This document shows, piece by piece, positions 1 to 5,429 of a stretch of 12,533 bases of DNA. Positions within the stretch are counted from its first letter, which is position 1, and every line of letters starts with the position of its first letter. This DNA is from Treponema sp. (lineage in GTDB: Bacteria; Spirochaetota; Spirochaetia; Treponematales; Breznakiellaceae): positions 1 through 12,533 of the forward strand of contig JAIRNB010000106.1 in assembly GCA_031258265.1 (NCBI GenBank), written 5' to 3'. A model generated the notes under the pieces. That model saw nothing but the letters and a program-made list of their open reading frames with translations, ran no database searches and was not told the origin of the DNA. Made by a program: the position numbers and the translations under genes.

Positions 1-157
1 GCGCCGGCTCACCGGTAACCATGTCAACAAAACGGCGGGTCTTCTCCGCCCTTTTCCACACCGGTTTTTCCAGGTCCCCGTCTATGGGGAAAAGCTCCCC
101 CGCCCTCCGGCAATCGTAGTGGACAAGACGGTCTTCCCCTATGTCATTTTCCATCAT
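1..157 (-). CDS. N-terminal part of a CBM9-like carbohydrate-binding protein (runs off left edge)
   Basis: This is a minus-strand reading frame that starts at ATG 157-155 (a second ATG follows at once) and stays open to the window edge, giving about 52 residues. The visible protein contains HYDCRRAGELFPIDGDLEKP followed by VWKRAEKTRRFVDMVTGEPA. The pattern 'PIDGxLxxPxW..A..T..FVD...G' is the usual opening of family 9 carbohydrate-binding modules and of small stand-alone proteins built on that fold, which bind sugar polymers or oligosaccharides. The rest of the protein is outside the window, so length, catalytic partner domains and export are unknown; the visible N-terminus has no signal peptide. 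A GGGGG stretch just before the ATG is a weak ribosome-binding site. An extended -10 promoter and a nested hairpin lie upstream. The family call rests on pattern memory; a different beta-sandwich domain is possible. Confidence 0.6.
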   Translation of the reverse strand, partial: MMENDIGEDRLVHYDCRRAGELFPIDGDLEKPVWKRAEKTRRFVDMVTGEPA

Positions 158-173
158 GAACCCCCGGTAATTA

Positions 174-236
174 GAGTCTGTAGAGGCCCAAAACCGTGCG
201 CGGTAGCGCACAGTCAATTAGTTTTGGGACAGACTC
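174..236. repeat. Nested hairpin element, copy 1 of the GWGTCTGTCC family
   Basis: The outer arms GAGTCTGT (174-181) and ACAGACTC (229-236) are perfect complements. Next inside, CCCAAAAC (187-194) pairs with GTTTTGGG (221-228), with a five-base bulge on the left. Innermost, GTGCGC (196-201) pairs with GCGCAC (206-211) around a GGTA loop. On the minus strand the right end reads GAGTCTGTCC, the same box found at 8445-8454, 12264-12273 and 12399-12408. The element lies between a probable promoter and the start of the CBM9-like gene, so it would be a leader structure in that mRNA. Confidence 0.75.
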
Positions 237-245
237 AGTATACCA
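237..245 (-). promoter_or_regulatory. Extended -10 promoter for the CBM9-like gene
   Basis: On the minus strand the sequence TGGTATACT is an extended -10 element (TGN followed by TATACT, five of six matches to TATAAT). I see no good -35 at normal spacing, which is tolerated for extended -10 promoters. Transcription would begin near 230, so the mRNA leader would contain the whole nested hairpin at 174-236 before the start codon at 157. This is inferred from sequence only. Confidence 0.4.
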
Positions 246-397
246 CGAGTTGCAAGTCCGGTCTTGGTAAGGGGCAACATTATTCTCCGGTAAGTTTCCC
301 CAGGCCCGGCGAATCCCCCAGATCATATTTTTTACTGTGCAGGCTTTCCTAAAGCTTTAATCTTTGGGAAGGCCGTCTTAGAATTTAGGGGGGAATG

Positions 398-416
398 CGG
401 GTAAAAACCCGTTTTT
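398..416 (+). terminator. Terminator-like hairpin in the leader of the M81 gene
   Basis: CGGGT (398-402) and ACCCG (407-411) form a five-base stem around AAAA, followed directly by TTTTT (412-416). The stem is short but GC-rich and has the order of an intrinsic terminator. It ends only five bases before the GGAGG ribosome-binding site at 421-425. No plus-strand gene lies upstream that would need termination, so it may be an attenuator or chance. Confidence 0.35.
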
Positions 417-431
417 CCATGGAGGAATCGT

Positions 432-1925
432 ATGCGAATTGTAACCGGCGGCTTTAGCCACGAGTCCAACTCCCTTAATCCCATTATTACGGGGGAGGAT
501 GATTTTGTCGTGTCCCGGGGAGGGGAAATCACCGGACTCAGCGTATTTTCCCGCCATTCCTCCGCGGGAATAATCCAAACCCTCATCCGGGCCGGGGCGG
601 ATGTGGTTCCCACGGTGCTGGCGCGGGCGGTGCCCAACGGCGTTGTTTCCCGGACCTTTTACGAGACTCTCAAGAACGAGTTGCTGGACCGGGCCCGCCG
701 CGCCCTGGCGGAGGGGCCTGTCCACGGCGTCTGCCTGGCCCTCCACGGTTCCATGAAGGTGGAAGGGGGACTCTGCGCCGAGGGGGACCTGTGCCTGGCC
801 CTGCGGGAAATTTTTCCCGCTGTTCCCTTTACCGCGGCCCTGGATATGCACGCCACCGTCACACCGGATTTATTGCGGACGGTTGACGCCTTCGCCGGTT
901 ATAAAACCGCCCCCCACACCGACAGTTTCGAGACCGGGGTTCTGGCCGCGGAAATGCTGCGGGAATCCCTTACCGGGGGAAAGAAACTCTACACCGCGCG
1001 GGTACAGATCCCCATGATGATCGCCGGGGAAAAATCGGAAACTGCCGCGGAACCCATGGCCTCCCTGATAGCGGCCTGTAAAGAACTGGAGAAACCGGCG
1101 GCGGACCGGCCCGCCATGCTTGCGGCCTCCCTGCTCCTGGGTTTTCCCTGGGCGGACTGCGAATACAACGCGGTTACCGTTCTTGTTTCCGCCTTTGAGG
1201 AAAACAGTGATACTGCGGACAGGGAGGCCCGGAAATTAGCGGAAGAATTCTGGCGGCGCCGGGGGGAATTCAGTTTCCGCACGGAACACTACAACTCTAA
1301 AGAATCCATGGCCGCCGCCTACAAGGCTGTCCTGGAAAAAGGGGAACGGCCGGTCTTTGTTTCCGATTCCGGGGACAACCCCACCGCGGGGGCCGCAGGG
1401 GACGCAACAGAACTGTTGGAGGAGATTCTCGCCACACCGGAACAGGCCGACAGGCTTCCCACCCCCCTGCTCTACTCCGGCTTCTACGATGAACCGGCGG
1501 CGGCGGCCTGCCTCAAGGCCGGGGAAGGGGCGGAACTGGACATCACCCTGGGGGGCAACTGGGACCGGCTCAACGGCAGGAAAATCCCCCTCAGGGTAAA
1601 GGTAAAAAAGATCGCCCCCGGTTTCGGTCCCTACCATTCGGATCTGGCCCTGGTGAGCTGCCGTAACATCCTTATCAGCATCACGTCAAAACACATAGGG
1701 TTTGGCGATGAAAAGCTGCTCCCCGCCCTGGGGATCAACGCGGCGGATTACTGCCTGGTGGCGGTCAAACTTGGCTACCTGGAACCCTGCTTCCGGAGCA
1801 TTGCCGCCAGGGCCATTATGGCGACATCCCGGGGCTGCTCCAACGAAGTCCTGGAAACCATTCCCTACCGCAAGGTACGGCGTCCCATATACCCCCTGGA
1901 CAAGGACATGGAATGGCATGCCTAG
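432..1925 (+). CDS. M81 family metallopeptidase (MlrC-like)
   Basis: The product has 497 residues, the normal size for the two-domain M81/DUF1485-MlrC family, whose founding member hydrolyses linearised microcystin in Sphingomonas-type bacteria. Most relatives, probably including this one, act on other small peptides or amides. The start is fixed by GGAGG at 421-425, six bases before ATG 432. Family marks include GGFSHESN near residues 7-13, Asp138-x-His140 in a DMHATVTPDLL context, and His162 in the APHTDSFETG context. The D-x-H plus H(+22) spacing matches the zinc ligands I recall for MlrC (Asp184, His186, His208). The C-terminal half has the conserved glycine-rich DSGDNPTAGAAGDAT stretch from residue 312. 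No signal peptide or membrane segment is visible, so it is probably cytoplasmic. It stands alone, divergent from the CBM9-like gene and convergent with glgA. The natural substrate cannot be read from the sequence. Confidence 0.9.
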   Translation: MRIVTGGFSHESNSLNPIITGEDDFVVSRGGEITGLSVFSRHSSAGIIQTLIRAGADVVPTVLARAVPNGVVSRTFYETLKNELLDRARRALAEGPVHGVCLALHGSMKVEGGLCAEGDLCLALREIFPAVPFTAALDMHATVTPDLLRTVDAFAGYKTAPHTDSFETGVLAAEMLRESLTGGKKLYTARVQIPMMIAGEKSETAAEPMASLIAACKELEKPAADRPAMLAASLLLGFPWADCEYNAVTVLVSAFEENSDTADREARKLAEEFWRRRGEFSFRTEHYNSKESMAAAYKAVLEKGERPVFVSDSGDNPTAGAAGDATELLEEILATPEQADRLPTPLLYSGFYDEPAAAACLKAGEGAELDITLGGNWDRLNGRKIPLRVKVKKIAPGFGPYHSDLALVSCRNILISITSKHIGFGDEKLLPALGINAADYCLVAVKLGYLEPCFRSIAARAIMATSRGCSNEVLETIPYRKVRRPIYPLDKDMEWHA

Positions 1926-1961
1926 TATCCCGGCCCGATTAAACCTGTAAGTCTGGGCGCA

Positions 1962-2016
1962 TCCCCGCTTCGCGGGGACCGGGCTATCGCTGCAATTCCT
2001 CAGCCCCTGCGGGGCT
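1962..2016. repeat. Paired GC-rich hairpins in the convergent spacer (REP-like, possible bidirectional terminator)
   Basis: TCCCCGC (1962-1968) pairs with GCGGGGA (1972-1978) around a three-base loop, and AGCCCC (2002-2007) pairs with GGGGCT (2011-2016) around TGC. They lie between the stop codons of the M81 gene and glgA, which face each other. There is no clear T-run, so a Rho-independent terminator is not assured. The density of palindromes and the GC-rich style fit a dispersed extragenic repeat. Confidence 0.5.
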
Positions 2017-2091
2017 TCCGGTATTTCCGCTCTATCCCTTGCGCGCTTCGCTGTGTGATACGGTTTTCCGCCAAGACGCCCCAAACCGGTA

Positions 2092-3573
2092 TTAGCGCAG
2101 GCAGCTTTCGTAGAGTTCGGCGTATTTTTTTGCGGATCTTTCCCAGGAAAAATCTTTCTTCATTCCCCGCAGCCGCATGGCCTCGATCTGGGGCCGCCGG
2201 TTGTACCAGGCCCAGACCGCCCAGCCCACGGTGTTGTATATGGCCTGGGGATTCAATTCATCAAACATGAAGCCTGTACCTTCCCCGGTTTCCTGGTCAA
2301 AATTTTCTACGGTGTCCGTAAGGCCCCCGGTATTCCGCACAATGGGAAGGGCGCCATAGGCCTGGGAGTACATCTGATTAAGGCCGCAGGGTTCGTAGAG
2401 GCTGGGCATAAGAAAAAAGTCGCTCCCCGCCTCAATAAGGTGGCTTAGGTCTTCCCGGTAGCCGATATGGCAGCGGAAATTGGGAAGCCGGGAGGCAAGG
2501 CTTTTGACTTCATTTTCGCACCAGGATTCCCCGGACCCTAAAAGGACGAATTGGATTTTCATATCCTGACAAATGGACCAGGCGGAACCGTGGCCGGGGC
2601 CGAAAAGCTGGCCCACCCCCTTTTGTCCGGTAAGGCGGGTGATCATGCCGATCAGGGGCAGGTCCTTGTCCCGGGGAAGGCCAAAAGAATCCTGCAGGGC
2701 CTCCTTGGCCCTGGCCTTGCCTTTGGCGGCGTTTGAAACGGTATATTTTTGGGGGATATAGCCGTCCCCGGCGGGGTTCCACACCGCGGTATCAATGCCG
2801 TTGAGGATTCCCGAATAATCGGCGGAGCGGTAGCGCAGCACCCCGTCCAGGTGGAAACCATGGGCCTGGGTTTTGGTTTCCTCCGCATAATGGGGGGAAA
2901 CGGTGTTCAGCTTGTCGGCGCTGTAGAGGCCGGCCTTGAGGAGGTTCATCATATCCCAGTCCTCAAAGCCCGCGTTATAGAACACATCCCAGCCCAGGCC
3001 CGCGTACGCATAGTTGTCCTTGCCGTAGATTCCCTGGTAGCCCAGGTTGTGGACGGTCAAAACCGAGGCGGTTTTGAAGAATTCCCCCTCTTTTCCCATG
3101 GGCCGTTCCCAAAATTTAAGGTACACGTTCACCATGGCGGAAGGCCAGTCGTGGGAGTGGAGAATGTCGGGGAACCAGTCGATTTTCCGGCAGAGTTGAA
3201 AGGCGGAACGGCAGAAAAAGGCAAAACGCCGGGGGTTGTCCAGGAAATCCGGCTCCCAGGGGGTTCCGTAAATCCCCTCCCGGCCAAAAAACTGCTCATG
3301 GTCAATGAAATAGACCGGGATGGGGCGCTTACCGGAATCGGGCAGGACGGCGCTGTAGATGGCGCACCACTCCTCCCTACCGCCCATGGGGACTCCCACC
3401 GGACCCTCCAGTAAGTCCAGACCGGCGCGGTCGATATTGTAATAGCGGGGCATGACAATCCGTACATCATGCCCCAGCTTCGCCAGGGCAATGGAAAGGG
3501 CGGAAACCATGTCCGCCAGGCCTCCGGTTTTGGCATAGGGCTGGGCCTCGCTGGAGACCATAAGAATTTTCAT
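2092..3573 (-). CDS. glgA: Glycogen synthase (ADP-glucose type, GT5)
   Basis: The 493-residue product is a GT-B fold glycosyltransferase that adds glucose from ADP-glucose to the non-reducing ends of glycogen in the cytoplasm. The N-terminus has the diagnostic KTGGLAD motif with Lys15, the residue that contacts the nucleotide-sugar phosphate in E. coli GlgA. HSHDWPSAM, ADKLNTVSPHYAEE and the RLTGQKG segment (Arg313, Lys318, spaced as Arg300/Lys305 of E. coli) follow. The C-terminal EPCGLNQMYS motif has the probable catalytic-site Glu394, and NTGGLTDTV follows it. Residues about 320-337 differ from the usual enterobacterial form (GQLFGPGHGSAWSICQDM). GGAG at 3581-3578 lies four bases before ATG 3573. 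It is the last gene of a minus-strand trio, starting 26 bases after the ACT-protein stop codon. No other glycogen gene is in view. Confidence 0.95.
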   Translation of the reverse strand: MKILMVSSEAQPYAKTGGLADMVSALSIALAKLGHDVRIVMPRYYNIDRAGLDLLEGPVGVPMGGREEWCAIYSAVLPDSGKRPIPVYFIDHEQFFGREGIYGTPWEPDFLDNPRRFAFFCRSAFQLCRKIDWFPDILHSHDWPSAMVNVYLKFWERPMGKEGEFFKTASVLTVHNLGYQGIYGKDNYAYAGLGWDVFYNAGFEDWDMMNLLKAGLYSADKLNTVSPHYAEETKTQAHGFHLDGVLRYRSADYSGILNGIDTAVWNPAGDGYIPQKYTVSNAAKGKARAKEALQDSFGLPRDKDLPLIGMITRLTGQKGVGQLFGPGHGSAWSICQDMKIQFVLLGSGESWCENEVKSLASRLPNFRCHIGYREDLSHLIEAGSDFFLMPSLYEPCGLNQMYSQAYGALPIVRNTGGLTDTVENFDQETGEGTGFMFDELNPQAIYNTVGWAVWAWYNRRPQIEAMRLRGMKKDFSWERSAKKYAELYESCLR

Positions 3574-3599
3574 AACACTCCGTTCAGGACGCTTCTCTC

Positions 3600-4016
3600 T
3601 TAGAATTTTTCCACCGTGGCAAGGCCGTTCTCTTTGATGATGCTAAGCCCTTTGTCGTGATCCGCCAGCTTGAAGACCACCACCGCCTTGCCCACTTTTC
3701 CTTCCAGGGAGGCGTAGAGGTACTCAATATTTACCTGGGACTGCCGGAAAAGCTCCATGATCTGGGCCAGACTCCCCGGACTGTCATTGATCTCCACCGC
3801 CGCCACATCGGAAACCCTGGTGGTAAAACCCCCATGGCCCAGGGCCTGCAGGGCGTCATCGCATTTGTCCACGATAAGCCGCAGAATACCAAAGTCCGCG
3901 GTATCCGCGATACTGATGGCCCGGATGTTGATCCCCGCATAGGCCAGGGTCCTGGTCACTTCCGCAAGCCGGCCCGCGTTATTTTCCAGGAAGACCGAAA
4001 TTTGTTTGATACCCAT
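3600..4016 (-). CDS. Tandem ACT-domain protein associated with PaaK-type ligase
   Basis: The 138-residue protein consists of two ACT domains and nothing else: residues 1 to about 65 (MGIKQISVFLENNAGRLAEV...) and about 70 to 138 (VAAVEINDSPGSLAQIM...). The two 'ENxxGRLaE' / 'DSPGSLAQ' turns are the usual ligand-binding loops. ACT pairs bind small effectors, often amino acids; stand-alone tandem ACT proteins of this size are commonly encoded beside phenylacetate-CoA ligase genes in anaerobes. The ligand is not known. I chose ATG 4016 because a full AGGAGG (4028-4023) lies six bases upstream and the ACT fold begins at this Met; a longer in-frame start at 4079 would overlap the preceding gene. 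The SD overlaps the stop codon of the ligase gene, so translational coupling is likely. Confidence 0.88.
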   Translation of the reverse strand: MGIKQISVFLENNAGRLAEVTRTLAYAGINIRAISIADTADFGILRLIVDKCDDALQALGHGGFTTRVSDVAAVEINDSPGSLAQIMELFRQSQVNIEYLYASLEGKVGKAVVVFKLADHDKGLSIIKENGLATVEKF

Positions 4017-4022
4017 GCTATT

Positions 4023-4028
4023 CCTCCT
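4023..4028 (-). promoter_or_regulatory. Strong Shine-Dalgarno overlapping the upstream stop codon
   Basis: AGGAGG on the minus strand shares its first two bases with the TAG stop (4029-4027) of the ligase gene and lies six bases before the ACT-protein ATG. This sets the ACT start and suggests terminating ribosomes re-initiate on the ACT gene, keeping the two proteins in a fixed ratio. Confidence 0.8.
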
Positions 4029-5328
4029 ATATCTTCCGGTTGTCAATAACCCGCCGGGCTTTACCGATAGACCTTTCAATGGTCTTGGGCTCCACCAGCT
4101 TTACCTTAACCGAGATTTGAAGCCGGCTCTTCATTACATTCTCGATTCGGTTCCGAAGCACTTCAAGGCCCCTGGTTTCATCGCTGAAAAATTCTTTCTT
4201 AACCTCCACCTGGAGTTCCACATCGTCCAGGTGGCTTTCCCCCCGGTTTATCACGATAAGATACTGGGGTTCGGTGCCTTCTATCTCGATAAGGGCCTGC
4301 TCAATCTGGCTGGGGAATACGTTGACCCCCCGGATGATAAGCATGTCGTCGGTACGGCCAAAAAGCCGGTGCATCCGCACGGTGGTCCTGCCGCAGGAGC
4401 AGGGTTCGGTTATCAGGTAGGTGATGTCCCTGGTACGGTAACGGAGCAGGGGGGTACCCTCCTTGGTAAGGGTGGTAAAGACCAGTTCCCCCTTCTCCCC
4501 CGGGGGCAGGACCTTCCCCGTTTCAGGATCGATGATCTCCGGGTAAAAAAAGTCTTCGTTAATGTGGAGGCCGTCCTGGGCTTCACATTCAAAGGAAACC
4601 CCGGGGCCGATGATCTCCGTAAGGCCATAAATATCATAGGCCTTCATGCCATAGCGGTTTTCAATCTCCTTCCGCATGTTCTCGCTCCAGGGTTCCGCCC
4701 CAAAACAGCCCTTACAAAGGGGGAGTTTACGAAGGTCGATACCGGCATCCGCCGCCTCCTCCGCCATGTAGAGGGCATAAGAGGGGGTGCTGGTAAGGAG
4801 GGTGGAACCAAAATCCTGCATCACCATAAGCTGCCGGGCGGTATTGCCCGAAGACATGGGCAGTACCTCCGCGCCGATGGTTAAGGCCCCGTAGTGGGCC
4901 CCCGGACCGCCGGTAAAAAGACCGTAACCATAACAGTTCTGTACGATGTCGTCTTTGGTACAGCCTGCGGCCGCCATGGTCCGGGCCATGGATTCCCTCC
5001 AGATGTTAATGTCCTTCATCGTGTACTCGTCTACCACCGGCTTGCCGGTGGTACCGGAACTCATGTGGACCTCCACAATCCGGTCCTTTGGACAAGCCAA
5101 AAGACCGTGGGGGTAGTTAAGCCGCAAATCGTCTTTGGTAGTAAAGGGCAGCCGCTCAATGTCCTTTAAGGTATGAATATCTACGGATTTTATCCCCAGG
5201 GAGTCCATTTTTTCCCTGTAAAAAGCCACATTGGTGTAGAGCATCTCCACCAGATTTTTGAGGCTGGCAAGCTGGAGTTTTTGCCGCCCCGCGCTTTCCA
5301 TACATTCGTATTCCGGATTAAAAATCAT
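4027..5328 (-). CDS. paaK: Phenylacetate-CoA ligase family protein (PaaK-type), copy 1
   Basis: The 433-residue product is an AMP-forming acyl/aryl-CoA ligase of the PaaK family, which activates phenylacetate or related aryl acids through an acyl-adenylate, or runs in reverse to make ATP. The P-loop SSGTTGKP is at residues 90-97. Further family marks are GLFTGGPGAHYG, STPSYALYM, DIYGLTEIIGPGVSFE, the CxCGRT segment, and the hinge GRTDDMLIIRGVNVFPSQIE. A C-terminal GKARRVID carries Lys423, the expected adenylation lysine. Length is typical of PaaK. An AAGGAAGG ribosome-binding site precedes ATG 5328. It heads the minus-strand operon with the ACT protein (10-base gap) and glgA. Without other aromatic-degradation genes nearby, the actual acid could be phenylacetate, indoleacetate or another aryl acid; in gut anaerobes such ligases can work with 2-oxoacid:ferredoxin oxidoreductases on aromatic amino-acid products. 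Confidence 0.9.
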   Translation of the reverse strand: MIFNPEYECMESAGRQKLQLASLKNLVEMLYTNVAFYREKMDSLGIKSVDIHTLKDIERLPFTTKDDLRLNYPHGLLACPKDRIVEVHMSSGTTGKPVVDEYTMKDINIWRESMARTMAAAGCTKDDIVQNCYGYGLFTGGPGAHYGALTIGAEVLPMSSGNTARQLMVMQDFGSTLLTSTPSYALYMAEEAADAGIDLRKLPLCKGCFGAEPWSENMRKEIENRYGMKAYDIYGLTEIIGPGVSFECEAQDGLHINEDFFYPEIIDPETGKVLPPGEKGELVFTTLTKEGTPLLRYRTRDITYLITEPCSCGRTTVRMHRLFGRTDDMLIIRGVNVFPSQIEQALIEIEGTEPQYLIVINRGESHLDDVELQVEVKKEFFSDETRGLEVLRNRIENVMKSRLQISVKVKLVEPKTIERSIGKARRVIDNRKI

Positions 5329-5370
5329 AATACCTTCCTTTATTCGTTTAGATTAAGCTGCGGAATGTTT

Positions 5371-5399
5371 ATTTTATCAGCAAAGCAGGCTGTTGAGAA
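5371..5399 (-). promoter_or_regulatory. Candidate promoter of the ligase-ACT-glgA operon
   Basis: On the minus strand TTCTCA (5399-5394, four of six) and TAAAAT (5376-5371, five of six) are 17 bases apart. Transcription would begin near 5364, giving a leader of about 36 bases before ATG 5328. The match is moderate and untested. Confidence 0.35.
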
Positions 5400-5412
5400 G
5401 GGTAAAAAAAGT

Positions 5413-5418
5413 TATAAT
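5413..5418 (+). promoter_or_regulatory. Perfect -10 box upstream of the sensor kinase
   Basis: TATAAT at 5413-5418 is a consensus -10. The nearest -35-like hexamer, TTGAGA at 5393-5398, is only 14 bases away, shorter than normal. If used, transcription would start around 5425, within about five bases of the kinase ATG at 5430, so the mRNA would be nearly leaderless, in line with the absence of a Shine-Dalgarno there. It overlaps the face-to-face promoter region of the ligase operon. Confidence 0.35.
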
Positions 5419-5429
5419 TGGTAAAAGCT

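Noticed and set aside
171..240. CRISPR-like array suspected from repeated hairpin boxes
   Set aside because: The copies are single, far apart and in both orientations, with no regular spacers or cas genes.
2749..3414. A 221-codon plus-strand frame opposite glgA
   Set aside because: It lies wholly inside conserved GlgA coding sequence on the other strand and shows no domain signature.
4017..4079. Longer start for the ACT protein
   Set aside because: It would overlap the ligase gene, and the strong AGGAGG plus the ACT fold both point to ATG 4016.
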